A stretch of 64,000 nt of DNA, from contig NZ_LASA01000066.1 of NCBI RefSeq assembly GCF_001562015.1, positions 37,677 to 101,676 on the forward strand, in the 5' to 3' direction. Positions 26,919-35,955 of this stretch are shown in pieces. Positions within the stretch are counted from its first letter, which is position 1, and each line of letters starts with the position of its first letter. The translations under genes were made by a program, and so were the position numbers. Below the pieces are notes generated by a model. It was not told the origin of the DNA. It made no database searches and was given only the letters and a program-made list of their open reading frames with translations. This stretch comes from Endozoicomonas arenosclerae (GTDB lineage: Bacteria > Pseudomonadota > Gammaproteobacteria > Pseudomonadales > Endozoicomonadaceae).

Positions 26919-28337
26919 TTACTTCAGTAGTTCTTCAGGTGGATATTCCAGGTTCAACTTGGCACCCAGCATTTCTTCCAGATCCGGGATCAGGAAAGAG
27001 TCTTCTTCACAGGCAAAACTGATACTGGTGCCACTGGCTCCGGCACGACCTGTCCGACCAATACGGTGAACGTAATCTTCGGGATCTTCGGGCAGGTTGT
27101 AGTTGATCACGTGGCTGATGCCATCAATGTGAATCCCGCGACCCGCTACATCCGTAGCCACCAGAACCGTCAGCCTGCCATTTTTGAAGTTGTCCAGAGT
27201 CTTGAGTCGCTTCTTCTGGGGGACTTCACCGGAAATCTGATCCGCTTTCAGACCTTTCTTTTGCAGCTTCTCTGTCAGCCTGCGAGTTTCATCCCTGCGG
27301 TTGGTGAATACAATCACCCGCTCCAGGTTGTTCTGATTGATCAGGTTAATCAGCAGAGGGACTTTCTGCTCATTAGTGACGATGAAGACTTTCTGGTCAA
27401 CGGTCTCAGTGGCCACGCTTTCTGGCTCGATCTCTACCTTAACCGGCTTCCAGGTCCACTGCTCACCGAGTCTTAATACTTCATCGGTGAAGGTGGCTGA
27501 GAACAGTAAAGTCTGACGATCACCTGGACGAGGTGTCATACGAATGATGCGACGTACCTGTGGAATAAAGCCCATGTCCAGCATACGGTCGGCTTCGTCA
27601 ATCACCAGTGTTTCTGCCAGATCCAGATGAAGGTCTTTACGTTCGCAATAATCCAGAAGCCTGCCCGGTGTAGCTACCAGAATGTCAATGAAACCACTGC
27701 TCATACGACTGCGCTGTTTTTCGTAATCCATGCCACCTACAACAGTGAGTACGTTAAGGGGCAGATACTTGGTTAGCGCTTCGGCATCCTGTCCTATTTG
27801 CAGAGCCAGTTCCCGAGTGGGTGCAATAATTACTGCACGGGGTTCACCCAGATAGCGCTGATCGGGAGGAGGGATATCGATGAGCTGCTTAATGGTACTG
27901 AGCAGAAATGCAGCTGTTTTACCGGTACCTGTTTGAGCTTTACCTATGGCATCACGACCGGCTATGGTGCTGCCTAATACTTCAGCCTGGATAGGTGTGC
28001 AGTATTTGAAGCCTTGCTCCTGGATAGCTCGCATCAGCTGATCAGGAAGTTCAAAATCATGGAAGCGGGTTTTCCCTTCTTCCGGCTCTACCTGAAACTG
28101 ACTGATATCCCAGGAAGGTTCAGGCTTCTTATGGGGTGTACGATGAGAGCTACGGGGGTGGTTGCGACGGGCAGTGCTCTGGGAATTGTTGGGCTTTTTG
28201 GATTTGCTCTTGGGAGCGTTGGTGTTCTTCTTGCCACCCTGGGGTTTGGGGGGCTTGTTGTCAGAAGAGGGCGAAGATTTTTTTCCACCCGCTGAAGGTT
28301 CTTTCTTCTTTCTGAATAGACCTAGTAAACCACTCAA
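26919..28337 (-). CDS. rhlB: DEAD-box RNA helicase RhlB
   Basis: This ATP-dependent RNA helicase is probably the RNase E-associated unwinding enzyme. The core has all DEAD motifs: [26 protein letters not shown], and [10 protein letters not shown]. The C-terminal [19 protein letters not shown] matches RhlB more than RhlE. The first about 75 residues are a basic, low-complexity Lys/Ser/Pro/Asn-rich tail, which E. coli RhlB lacks but pseudomonad-type RhlB has. The only workable start is TTG at 28337 (with GAGA upstream), since no ATG occurs before the core. Confidence 0.9.
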   Translation of the reverse strand: MSGLLGLFRKKKEPSAGGKKSSPSSDNKPPKPQGGKKNTNAPKSKSKKPNNSQSTARRNHPRSSHRTPHKKPEPSWDISQFQVEPEEGKTRFHDFELPDQLMRAIQEQGFKYCTPIQAEVLGSTIAGRDAIGKAQTGTGKTAAFLLSTIKQLIDIPPPDQRYLGEPRAVIIAPTRELALQIGQDAEALTKYLPLNVLTVVGGMDYEKQRSRMSSGFIDILVATPGRLLDYCERKDLHLDLAETLVIDEADRMLDMGFIPQVRRIIRMTPRPGDRQTLLFSATFTDEVLRLGEQWTWKPVKVEIEPESVATETVDQKVFIVTNEQKVPLLINLINQNNLERVIVFTNRRDETRRLTEKLQKKGLKADQISGEVPQKKRLKTLDNFKNGRLTVLVATDVAGRGIHIDGISHVINYNLPEDPEDYVHRIGRTGRAGASGTSISFACEEDSFLIPDLEEMLGAKLNLEYPPEELLK

Positions 28338-28605
28338 TGCTTTAATCTCGTTCCATAACGGTATCGGTATCCCGGTCTGCAGCGAATGGCAGGTGAGTTC
28401 TGAGGCTGTCTCAGAGCCGGGGATGTAGTCTGCTGATGACCGGTATCTCCGCCCTGGCAGTAAAAATCGGGCAAGCAGAAAGAGAAAGTGGTCCGGGAGG
28501 CTGAGTATCTAGTCAGGCTCCTTACAGCAGCAATGCGCCGCAGATAAATGGATTCACGAGGCTGCGGCATATCAGGACGATTCTAAGGTATCTGGCGGTT
28601 GATTG

Positions 28606-28923
28606 CTAAATTGATTGATCATCCATCTCTTCATCAGGCTGGTTTTCCTGCTCTTCATTCCTTCTTTTACGCATATACAGGTTATCCAGCTTGTCTTTCT
28701 TGCTGACTTTGCGCTTCTTTCTTCTCAATTTGGACTTGTAGAGCATCAGCATCAAAGGCTGATCGGGCATGGGCCTTAAAGGACGGTTTTTGAAAAATGT
28801 GAAGAAAAAGCTGGCTTCTTCGGCGAACTTCTGGCTTCTGGCAGCCAGCGTATCGGGCTCGGGGGTCTTCTCCGATCCCTGAGTCATCAAACTCATAATG
28901 TTCTGAACTGGCGCTAACTCCAT
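28606..28923 (-). CDS. Unknown small basic protein
   Basis: The 105-residue product has a basic middle (KSKLRRKKRKVSKKDK) and an acidic end (EEQENQPDEEMDD), with no signal peptide or membrane segment. I do not recognise it. The ATG at 28923 has a good AGGTGA ribosome site, which supports real translation. It lies 268 bases upstream of rhlB on the same strand; its charge pattern would suit an RNA-binding role, but that is speculation. Confidence 0.65.
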   Translation of the reverse strand: MELAPVQNIMSLMTQGSEKTPEPDTLAARSQKFAEEASFFFTFFKNRPLRPMPDQPLMLMLYKSKLRRKKRKVSKKDKLDNLYMRKRRNEEQENQPDEEMDDQSI

Positions 28924-29134
28924 AATTCACCTCGCTTCTCAAGCGCTGTGGGCTGTTGTTCATGAAAGTCAGGAATGGCCTCTTTTTCATGAAAAACAGT
29001 TCTAAAAATACTAAAACCTGCACGATACGGCCATTAGACATAGGTATCAGGGGGATGGTTCCTTATGAGGCACTAAAGGCTGCCGAACACATGATAATCA
29101 GGCGTCCCAACGTTTATCAAAATAGGTAAGAACA

Positions 29135-31378
29135 GTGTTTCAAAGAGCATGGATGCTACTGCTGGTGGCTTTTTTCAGCGTGGGGGCCATGGCTGGTCGG
29201 TACTACCCTTCAGCCGGAATTGCCTGGATTCTCCCCGGAAATCATGAAGCTCCCACCCAGAGCGAATGGTTGAAACGGTTTCCAACCGCTGAATCCGTCA
29301 GGCTTTGGGAGCAGCAGAGAGCTGATCTGGTAGTGGGTGCATCAGAAGGGAGTAATAATGGACCCTATGCTCTTGGCTACATGTACAACCAGAAGCTGGA
29401 ATTTTCTCCTACTGATCTGGAAATGTATCTGAGAGCTCGTACTGACAGTCGCAGGGAGTCCTATGAGTCACTGTTTTTGCACTTTGCAGAAGATACTGAT
29501 CTGTTAATAGAAGACCCTGATGATGGCAGCAAAACGCCCTTTGGCCGGGCACCCAGTGTGGTTGGCTGGACCGTTCAGCCAGATCATGCGGGTTTTCTGA
29601 TTTATCAAAAACCTCCTTACGACAAGCCTGTATGGCAACATCATGAAACGGGTGGTGGACTCTATGTTTACCTCTTCGAAAAGTTTGATCAGCTGGAGAT
29701 TGATCTTTCGTCTGTCTCTGGATCAGGCGAACTGGTAGTGGAGTACCCTTCTTCCATTTCAGGTGGTCTGGTCAGTGGCTGGAGTCAGATGACCGTCAGT
29801 GATGGTACGGATAACCTTCGTCGAAGTGGAGTGATCAGTTGGACTCCACCTGCTGACTGGAAGCGTGCTGCTACCCATGATGGCTCTGGCAAGACCTATG
29901 GAGGAGGACCTTATTTCGGCAAGAGAATGCTGATCAATGAGGGGCGTTACTATCTGGTTCGCATACTCTGGAAGAATGGCTCTGGAACAGCTCCCAGACT
30001 GTCCAATGTTCGCGTGAAAGACTGGATGCCAGTAGTTTATAACGTACCAGTCAGCTCCATTAATCCCGAATACAAAAGATTCAATCCAAAAGGACAGCAG
30101 GTTTCTGTCAGACGAATTCCTGGCTGGGACCCGGCTAATGATCAGAATGGCGATGGCTACGTGGATGAGACGGAGTTTGGGCAGCGCACCAATGCTTTTG
30201 CCAGTGCTCGATTTGAATGGGAATCCAGAGTGGTACCTTTAGGGAAAATGTGGAGCTCACGCTCTTCATGGATTCGCCCAAACCTTCAAAATCCTCTTCT
30301 GGCAGACTTGTTGGGTGATTATTACAAGCGAACCTGGGGCAGCGAGCAGCTCAATGGAGCTTATAACGATGATCTCTTCCGGCTGCTGCAAAATGAGTTC
30401 TTCCCTCATACGGGTGGGCGTTTGCGAGAAATGCCCCACAAAGTAAGTTCAGTGCAGGCCCAGACACTGTATCAGCAGTCTTTCATCAATACACTGGAAA
30501 CCATCAGGATTAATTCCGGCAGTTTTATTGGTGCCAATATTTCAATGGTTAATCTCTGGTCTGCTGAGGGGGCCAGTGCTTTTATACCTTCATTCAGTAT
30601 CTTTTTAAGAGAAGGTCTGATCAGGCCCAGCCTGGGGTTCAGTGGCTGGTTTGGCTTGAGTAAGGCCTGGGATACATTTGCCCTTTCAAAGCAGGATCGC
30701 TGGTCAATCCTGGCAGCCATGATCAATGAAGGGGGCAGAGTTCATAGACTGGGAAATACTCAGGAGAACTGGGAGAAAGATATTGAATCGTCTCTGGCCC
30801 AGTTTTATCTGCTGAATGTGCCCGGTAAAACGTATCTGCACGTCTGGAACCGTATATTCAGCTATGGCAGCAAAAACACCACTGCCAGTAATTATTATCA
30901 AGCAGGTATCCCGAAAAATATGGCTTATTTGCCTGAAGCCATGCTGTCTGTGGATATCGGGGTTCCCGTCAGTTCATTACCTGCAAGTCGAGAGCCCGTG
31001 GCTTATATGGCAAAGAATGCAGTTACCGACTACGCCATTGTGGGTTACTCCAACCAGAGTCAGTTGGTGAGTAATATTTTCCCGGGAGGTCTGTTGGACA
31101 TTGAACCCTCAAACCTTTTCTATTTGCAGAAGAGCAGTCGTGAAGTGGTTTCGGGTGGTCCGGCAGAGATGATCATAGCCAGAGAATATACCAGGGGACT
31201 GGTGCTCTACCGGACCGATTTCTTTGGGCATAATGCTGAATTCCAACAGGGTTATTCCTCTGTGGTGCAGCTACCGGGTCTTTATCGGAGAGTGTTCTTT
31301 GATGGCAGCCTGGGTGAGCCCATCAGTTCGATTTCAATGGCAGGTTATGAAGGGGCTGTGCTCTTAAAGGTTCAATAA
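29135..31378 (+). CDS. Large secreted protein with EF-hand loop, glycosidase-like candidate
   Basis: The 747-residue protein has a signal peptide (cleavage near GAMA, residue 20). Near residue 335 there is an EF-hand/dockerin-type calcium loop, DQNGDGYVDETEF. The region after it (SRVVPLGKMW, GAYNDD, then a long helical stretch) and a C-terminal beta region ending AGYEGAVLLKV resemble hypothetical TIM-barrel glycosidases with a beta-sandwich tail, but I cannot name a family or a catalytic pair. The start is GTG with AGGTAAG six bases upstream. It is a single gene converging on pyrI across a strong hairpin. Confidence 0.78.
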   Translation: MFQRAWMLLLVAFFSVGAMAGRYYPSAGIAWILPGNHEAPTQSEWLKRFPTAESVRLWEQQRADLVVGASEGSNNGPYALGYMYNQKLEFSPTDLEMYLRARTDSRRESYESLFLHFAEDTDLLIEDPDDGSKTPFGRAPSVVGWTVQPDHAGFLIYQKPPYDKPVWQHHETGGGLYVYLFEKFDQLEIDLSSVSGSGELVVEYPSSISGGLVSGWSQMTVSDGTDNLRRSGVISWTPPADWKRAATHDGSGKTYGGGPYFGKRMLINEGRYYLVRILWKNGSGTAPRLSNVRVKDWMPVVYNVPVSSINPEYKRFNPKGQQVSVRRIPGWDPANDQNGDGYVDETEFGQRTNAFASARFEWESRVVPLGKMWSSRSSWIRPNLQNPLLADLLGDYYKRTWGSEQLNGAYNDDLFRLLQNEFFPHTGGRLREMPHKVSSVQAQTLYQQSFINTLETIRINSGSFIGANISMVNLWSAEGASAFIPSFSIFLREGLIRPSLGFSGWFGLSKAWDTFALSKQDRWSILAAMINEGGRVHRLGNTQENWEKDIESSLAQFYLLNVPGKTYLHVWNRIFSYGSKNTTASNYYQAGIPKNMAYLPEAMLSVDIGVPVSSLPASREPVAYMAKNAVTDYAIVGYSNQSQLVSNIFPGGLLDIEPSNLFYLQKSSREVVSGGPAEMIIAREYTRGLVLYRTDFFGHNAEFQQGYSSVVQLPGLYRRVFFDGSLGEPISSISMAGYEGAVLLKVQ

Positions 31379-31387
31379 CATTTGTTG

Positions 31388-31408
31388 CTGGCCAGCATGG
31401 CTGGCCAG
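31388..31408. terminator. Hairpin between convergent genes
   Basis: A perfect 9-bp stem CTGGCCAGC/GCTGGCCAG with a 3-base loop lies between the stop codons of the secreted protein and pyrI. It is GC-rich and symmetric, so it could serve both genes, but it lacks a clear T-run. Confidence 0.55.
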
Positions 31409-31420
31409 AAACGCTATCTC

Positions 31421-31876
31421 TCAGAGTTCAGAAACAATGTCCTTGCTGAATGACTTCTCACAGTAGTGACACTTCAGACGAATATCGTCTTCTTTTTCCT
31501 TCAGGTAAAAGTAACTGCTCACAGGTTCATTGTGTGAAATGCAGTTGGAGTTAGGGCAGGGGAAAGCCCCTCTGAGTATTTCAGGTACGGTCATGTTGAA
31601 CTTGTCGACCACACTGTATTCGTCAATAACGTTGATCGTGGCACCCTGGGCAAATAAGGCCAGCTGGTTGGCTTCCTGCTCAGTAAACTTCAGGTCCGTA
31701 ACCTTGATTATGTCTTTACGGCCTTGAGCCTTGCTGGGCAGGTTGAAGCCTACTGTGATACTGACGTCGGAATCCAGCAGGTGCAGTCGATCCAGAATCT
31801 TTACACCCTGGCCGGCCGGGATATGGTCAATGACAGTGCCTTTGCGGATGGCTTCGACCTGGAGTTTGTTCGTCAT
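31421..31876 (-). CDS. pyrI: Aspartate carbamoyltransferase regulatory chain
   Basis: PyrI is the allosteric subunit that lets CTP inhibit and ATP activate aspartate carbamoyltransferase. The 151-residue protein starts MTNKLQVEAIRKGTVIDHIPAG and has the four zinc cysteines (CPNSNC and CHYC) that contact PyrB. The ATG at 31876 has AGGGAGA upstream and lies 13 bases past the pyrB stop; a start at 31903 would overlap pyrB. It is the second gene of the pyrBI operon. Confidence 0.96.
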   Translation of the reverse strand: MTNKLQVEAIRKGTVIDHIPAGQGVKILDRLHLLDSDVSITVGFNLPSKAQGRKDIIKVTDLKFTEQEANQLALFAQGATINVIDEYSVVDKFNMTVPEILRGAFPCPNSNCISHNEPVSSYFYLKEKEDDIRLKCHYCEKSFSKDIVSEL

Positions 31877-31889
31877 TGTCTTTTCTCCC

Positions 31890-32810
31890 TCAGATGCTTT
31901 CATTCAATACCAGTGCCAGAAGTGCCTGACGGGCATAGACGCCATTCTCAGCCTGTTGGAAATAGTAGGCATGAGGGGTGTGGTCAACGGCTACGTCAAT
32001 TTCATCGACACGGGGCAGAGGGTGCAGAATTTTCAGGTTTTCCCTGGCTTCTTTCAGACTTTCAAGACCCAGAATGTATCTGGAAGCCATGTGCATGTAC
32101 TCAGTTTCATCAAAGCGCTCTTTTTGCACCCGGGTCATATAGATGATGTCTGATTCTGGTACGACTTCTTCAATGGTTTCTGAATGTTGGTATTCAATAC
32201 CTTTTTCATCCAGTTCTTCCAGAAGGTAGTCGGGCATTGAAAGGGCGTCTGGGGCGATAAAGTTAAACTTTGCTCCAAACAGGGACATAGCCTGTACCAG
32301 TGAGTGCACTGTTCTTCCGTATTTCAGATCACCCACAAATGTGATCGTCAGGTTCTCGAGAGTACCCTGACATTCCTTAATACTGAACAGGTCGAGCAAA
32401 GTTTGTGTGGGATGCTGATTGGCACCATCGCCACCATTGATGACCGGCACATCGGAGAATTCAGAGGCCAACCGGGCGGCACCTTCCTGAGGGTGACGCA
32501 TGACAAAAGCGTCGGTGTAAGAACTGATGATTTTGACTGAGTCTGCCAGAGTCTCACCCTTTTTGGCCGATGTATTGCTGCTGTCTGAGAAGCCGATCAG
32601 TGTGCCTCCGAGCCTTTGTACGGCTGTTTCAAATGACAGGCGGGTTCGAGTAGAGGCTTCAAAGAAGCAGCTTGCAATCACTTTGCCTTTCAACAGATCA
32701 GGACGGGGCGTGGTTTTGAGCTGGGCGGCCGTCTCCAGAATCAGTTCAAGGTCTGAACGATTCAGGTCTGCTATGGAAATGATGTCCCTCAGATAGAGCT
32801 GGTTATCCAT
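31890..32810 (-). CDS. pyrB: Aspartate carbamoyltransferase catalytic chain
   Basis: PyrB carries out the first committed step of pyrimidine synthesis, joining carbamoyl phosphate and aspartate. The 306-residue protein has the carbamoyl-phosphate motif [13 protein letters not shown], then [26 protein letters not shown] and HPLPR. The ATG at 32810 overlaps the leader peptide stop as TGATG; a TTG one codon earlier is less likely. Expression is probably set by the leader (promoter, slippage start, attenuator) described at 32810-33130. Confidence 0.97.
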   Translation of the reverse strand: MDNQLYLRDIISIADLNRSDLELILETAAQLKTTPRPDLLKGKVIASCFFEASTRTRLSFETAVQRLGGTLIGFSDSSNTSAKKGETLADSVKIISSYTDAFVMRHPQEGAARLASEFSDVPVINGGDGANQHPTQTLLDLFSIKECQGTLENLTITFVGDLKYGRTVHSLVQAMSLFGAKFNFIAPDALSMPDYLLEELDEKGIEYQHSETIEEVVPESDIIYMTRVQKERFDETEYMHMASRYILGLESLKEARENLKILHPLPRVDEIDVAVDHTPHAYYFQQAENGVYARQALLALVLNESI

Positions 32811-32968
32811 CAAGAGTTACCTGTTCCTGAGTAATGGTGGTGGAGTTTCAAAGACAAAAAAAAGCCCCTGATCAAGGGGCTTTTTTGAAAAAACGGATCA
32901 CGGCTGGCGCCAGCAGGCACCCTGATCAGGCAGGTATCAATGTCAAAACAGCCAGTCTCAGATGTCAT
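32810..32968 (-). CDS. pyrL: pyrBI leader peptide (PyrL-like)
   Basis: A 52-residue reading frame starts ATG at 32968, crosses the attenuator and ends TGA overlapping the pyrB ATG (TGATG). The part coding through the T-tract and terminator reads [17 protein letters not shown], reminiscent of the E. coli leader (FFFPLITH..PLNRGAFF). As in E. coli, a ribosome following close behind polymerase could block the terminator hairpin when UTP is low. The ribosome site is weak. A 6-codon ORF just upstream ends ATGA on the same ATG. The frame is also open back to a TTG at 33022. Confidence 0.7.
   Translation of the reverse strand: MTSETGCFDIDTCLIRVPAGASRDPFFQKSPLIRGFFLSLKLHHHYSGTGNS
32856..32886 (-). 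terminator. pyrBI attenuator
   Basis: On the minus strand GCCCC, a short TTGATCA loop region and GGGGC are followed by eight T residues, with A-T pairs extending the stem. It lies inside the leader frame, about 45 bases before the pyrB ATG, the position of the E. coli pyrBI attenuator. A T6 tract at the 5' side of the stem could be the UTP-sensitive pause site. The stem is flanked by A and T runs, so it would also work on the plus strand. Confidence 0.88.
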
Positions 32969-33094
32969 TCGCGTGTGTCCGGCATTTACAGCTGTTAAGA
33001 ACTGCTCAAGTAAGCAGGTCAAAGCTGTAAGAGTAAATAGCTTATGCCTAAGTTAATGAAGCCTGTGCCCAGAGGCAAGTCTCCGTAGGCAAAT

Positions 33095-33130
33095 TGCCGG
33101 GTATTCTACCGATGCCAAATCCCAAATCAA
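33095..33130 (-). promoter_or_regulatory. pyrBI promoter with AATTTG slippage start
   Basis: Read on the minus strand, TTGATT (33130-33125), a 16-base spacer and TAGAAT (33108-33103) are followed after 7 bases by AATTTGCC starting at 33095. In E. coli pyrBI the -10 box is likewise followed after 7 bases by AATTTG, where high UTP causes non-productive repeated transcription of the T tract. The neighbouring CCGG bases are similar too. The leader would be about 285 nt. Confidence 0.8.
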
Positions 33131-33170
33131 GGGCTTCTTGGTACTGCATTACGGATTGATCAGGGCTTGT

Positions 33171-33953
33171 TCATTTGCTGTTGCTGGTTTCTGCTTTTTT
33201 AAGCATTGATTTATTGTCAAAGTTCAACTCTTGATTGGCAAAGGCCTCGTCATCGGGCAGTAGCATTTTAAACTGGGGCAGGTTATCAATCTCTATTTTG
33301 CCTTTGCTGGTTTGAAGAGAGAGAAGGTGACCACCGAATTTACGGTTGGCGTCTATGAAGTGGAAGTGATAGCCCGGAATATTGAGATTACCCATGTAGT
33401 CAGGGAATCGGTAACCTATCAGAGTTCCCTGAAGATTTTTATAGTGGAAGTAGACTTGATCTGTAGCATTCACTTCAGCCAGCTTTCGGTAAGGCTTTTT
33501 CTGGGCTGGAATGCTTCTTACGGTTAGCTTTTTGAAGGTTCCGTCGATTCGTATGGCCTGTATGTGGTTCTTTCGAGTGATGAGACTGTCCAGGTATTGG
33601 CCAAGCCCTCCCAGATCCAGATTTTCTTTCATGGGTTGGCTTAGCTCAGAAGTGAACTGATTAACGACAGCAAAAGGGGTTTTCATATCAGGTGATGCCA
33701 AATGAGCCTTGCCGTCAGCATTGATCTGGTAGAACAGGCCATCCACAGCAATCAGTTCTCCATCCAGCTTGTCAAAGGTTCCCAGCCCAAAATTACCTTT
33801 CCGTGCCAGCTTCTGAAGAGGGAAGTGTCCGTCATAGTTGCCATCCAGCAGGCTGTTGATGGTGGAGTACTGAAACAGTTGTTGTCGCTCCTGGCCCATG
33901 GCTGCAAGAGGAAGTATGCAAAGGCTCAAAAGCCAGAAAGGTAGGTTTTTCAT
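33171..33953 (-). CDS. Secreted acetolactate decarboxylase
   Basis: It turns 2-acetolactate into acetoin. The 260-residue protein matches AlsD/BudA: FQYSTINSLLDGNYDG, GNFGLGTFDKLDGELI, the conserved Arg in AIRIDGTF, and the zinc ligands in GYHFHFID plus the following GGHLLS. It carries an N-terminal signal peptide (about residues 1-20), so it is probably periplasmic or secreted. No acetolactate synthase or regulator lies beside it. It sits just upstream of the pyrBI promoter on the same strand, with a separate promoter likely. Confidence 0.9.
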   Translation of the reverse strand: MKNLPFWLLSLCILPLAAMGQERQQLFQYSTINSLLDGNYDGHFPLQKLARKGNFGLGTFDKLDGELIAVDGLFYQINADGKAHLASPDMKTPFAVVNQFTSELSQPMKENLDLGGLGQYLDSLITRKNHIQAIRIDGTFKKLTVRSIPAQKKPYRKLAEVNATDQVYFHYKNLQGTLIGYRFPDYMGNLNIPGYHFHFIDANRKFGGHLLSLQTSKGKIEIDNLPQFKMLLPDDEAFANQELNFDNKSMLKKAETSNSK

Positions 33954-34044
33954 TGCGGCCCAACATCACTTTTTATTGTTACAACGCAGGAAATATAGCA
34001 TCGGGTTCAGGTGTCTGTGGCCGCAATGGAAGCAATGTGTGAAT

Positions 34045-35856
34045 TTAGGGGGGATTGGTTTTTTCCGGCTTGTACCACCAGTTATTCAGGTCCAGCCAGT
34101 AAAGGTTCTCTTGTGGCAGGTGTTCGAGGTGGTGCCAGTAAGCCAGATGAGTTTTTTGAGTGTGCCATTTGGGAATGACGTAGTGACCCCACATCAGAAC
34201 CCTATCCAGAGCATTGATGACCGGTGTCAACTTCTCATAGTTATCTGCCTTGGCCGCCTCAGCCAATAAGTAGTCAACGACAGGACTGTTGACGCCGACA
34301 ATATTGCCACTTTGCTTTTCCATCATGACCTTGCTGCTCCACATGTGGTAGAGCTCGGTTCCCGGGTAGGTGGACTGCCAGAAATACCAGTCCACAAGAT
34401 CGAAGTCGTACTCCCTGACCTTTTTTCGGAACAGACTTTTATCCAGAGCTTGTATCTTCAAATCGATTCCAAGATCGGAGAGTGTTTTCTTATAAGACAG
34501 CAAGAGCCTTTCCTGCTTGGGGTCATCAGTGATCAGAGTCAGGGTGAGTGGCTTTCCTGACGCCATTTCAACCATTCGGCTATTTTCCAGTCGGTATCCA
34601 GCCTCCTTGAACAGGGCTAAAGCCTGGCGAATATTGATGCGGTTTTTTCCACTTCCGTCAGATATGGGCAGAGCAACAGGTTGTTGAAAGAGCTCATTGG
34701 GCAGCTGATCCCGAAAGGGGGTCAGTAATTCAAGCTCTTTACCTTCGGGTATGCCTTTGGCTGCGAGAGGCGTGTTCGAGAAAAAGCTTTTTGTGCGTTG
34801 AAAATCGGAGTTCAGTAGTTTTCTGTTTATCCATTCAAAATCGAAAGCCACGATCAGAGCCTGGCGAAGAGCCCGATTCTTGAGTTTGCCCCGGCGAAGG
34901 TTAAAGGCAATAGCACTCATGCCTGAGGGGTAGAGCAGTTCAATGTCTTCTTTTAAGACTTTGCCCTCTTTAACTGCGGGAAAGTTAAACGACTGATGCC
35001 ATCGAGTAGTATCTCCCTCCTGATGGACATCGTAAAGACCTGCTCTGAAGCCCTCGATAACCGCCTGGCGGTCCCGATAATAATCGATCCGAATCTCATC
35101 GAAGTTATATCGGCCTTTTTGAGAAGGCAGGTCTATTGCCCAGTAATCTTTGACTCGCTCAAAAGTGATGCTTTGACCCACCTTAAGGCTTTTGACCTTG
35201 AGTGGGCCGCTGCTGATGGGGGGGCTCAGGTCTTTATCCTGAAAGTTTCTGTTCTGCCAATAGTGTTGAGGAATAATTCTCAGGTAACTGACCAGGGCCA
35301 CCTGCTTTTTACTGGGTTTGTCGAGGTAAAAAACGACTCGGTAAGGCGATGTTTTTTCTACCCGGGTCACATCCTTGTAGAGGTTTTTCAGAAAGGGCGA
35401 GCCGGACTTTTTAAACAGCTCAAAGGTAAAAACAACATCATTTGAACGTACTGGCTTGCCGTCGCTGAAACGGGCCGCTGGATTGAGGTGGAAAGCCACC
35501 CAGCTGTAATCGTCGGGGTATTCTATGGCTTCTGCCAATAATGGATAAAGAGAATGAGGCTCATCGGCTGATCGAGTCATCAGCGAGGCGTATGAGTAAT
35601 AGAGAAAGTCAGGGGCTGAGCCTTTGCTGTTGAAAGGGTTCAATGTATCGAATGAACCTGTCCTGGCCAGCTTAAGGAGACCACCTTTTGGGGCTTCAGG
35701 GTTAGCGTATGCAAAGTGAGTAAAGTTGTCAGGGTACTTATTTTCGCCAATGAGCGTAAAAGATTTTTCTATATGGACTTCAGCCCAGGCAAACAATGGG
35801 GTAACAAAACAGAACCAGATAGGAATACTTTTTATCATTCTGATCATTATATCCAT
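34045..35856 (-). CDS. Periplasmic oligopeptide-binding protein, YejA-like
   Basis: This is a family 5 ABC substrate-binding protein (about 603 aa) of the YejA/microcin C group. Evidence: a signal peptide (IPIWFCFVTPLFAWA), the mature start with HFAYANPEAPKGGLLKLARTGSFDTLNPF and the long two-lobe SBP_bac_5 domain (PRVVFYLDKPS.., RGKLKNRALRQALIVAFDFEW). The transport partners yejBEF are not in the window, so it is an orphan here. Starts are ambiguous: GTG 35862, ATG 35856, 35847 or 35838. None has a strong ribosome site; I use 35856. Confidence 0.85.
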   Translation of the reverse strand: MDIMIRMIKSIPIWFCFVTPLFAWAEVHIEKSFTLIGENKYPDNFTHFAYANPEAPKGGLLKLARTGSFDTLNPFNSKGSAPDFLYYSYASLMTRSADEPHSLYPLLAEAIEYPDDYSWVAFHLNPAARFSDGKPVRSNDVVFTFELFKKSGSPFLKNLYKDVTRVEKTSPYRVVFYLDKPSKKQVALVSYLRIIPQHYWQNRNFQDKDLSPPISSGPLKVKSLKVGQSITFERVKDYWAIDLPSQKGRYNFDEIRIDYYRDRQAVIEGFRAGLYDVHQEGDTTRWHQSFNFPAVKEGKVLKEDIELLYPSGMSAIAFNLRRGKLKNRALRQALIVAFDFEWINRKLLNSDFQRTKSFFSNTPLAAKGIPEGKELELLTPFRDQLPNELFQQPVALPISDGSGKNRINIRQALALFKEAGYRLENSRMVEMASGKPLTLTLITDDPKQERLLLSYKKTLSDLGIDLKIQALDKSLFRKKVREYDFDLVDWYFWQSTYPGTELYHMWSSKVMMEKQSGNIVGVNSPVVDYLLAEAAKADNYEKLTPVINALDRVLMWGHYVIPKWHTQKTHLAYWHHLEHLPQENLYWLDLNNWWYKPEKTNPP

Positions 35857-35955
35857 TGCCACTTTCAGGCCACCCTGCCTGCAGGCTCTTTCAGGGTGAA
35901 GATGTATTGTTTATTCATGGTGTTCGAGGATGAGGGCTGCAGGGGGAAATATAGC

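Noticed and set aside
32810..33022. Longer pyrB leader frame starting TTG at 33022
   Set aside because: The frame is open, but the TTG has no ribosome site; the ATG at 32968 is the more likely start, so only the shorter peptide is annotated.
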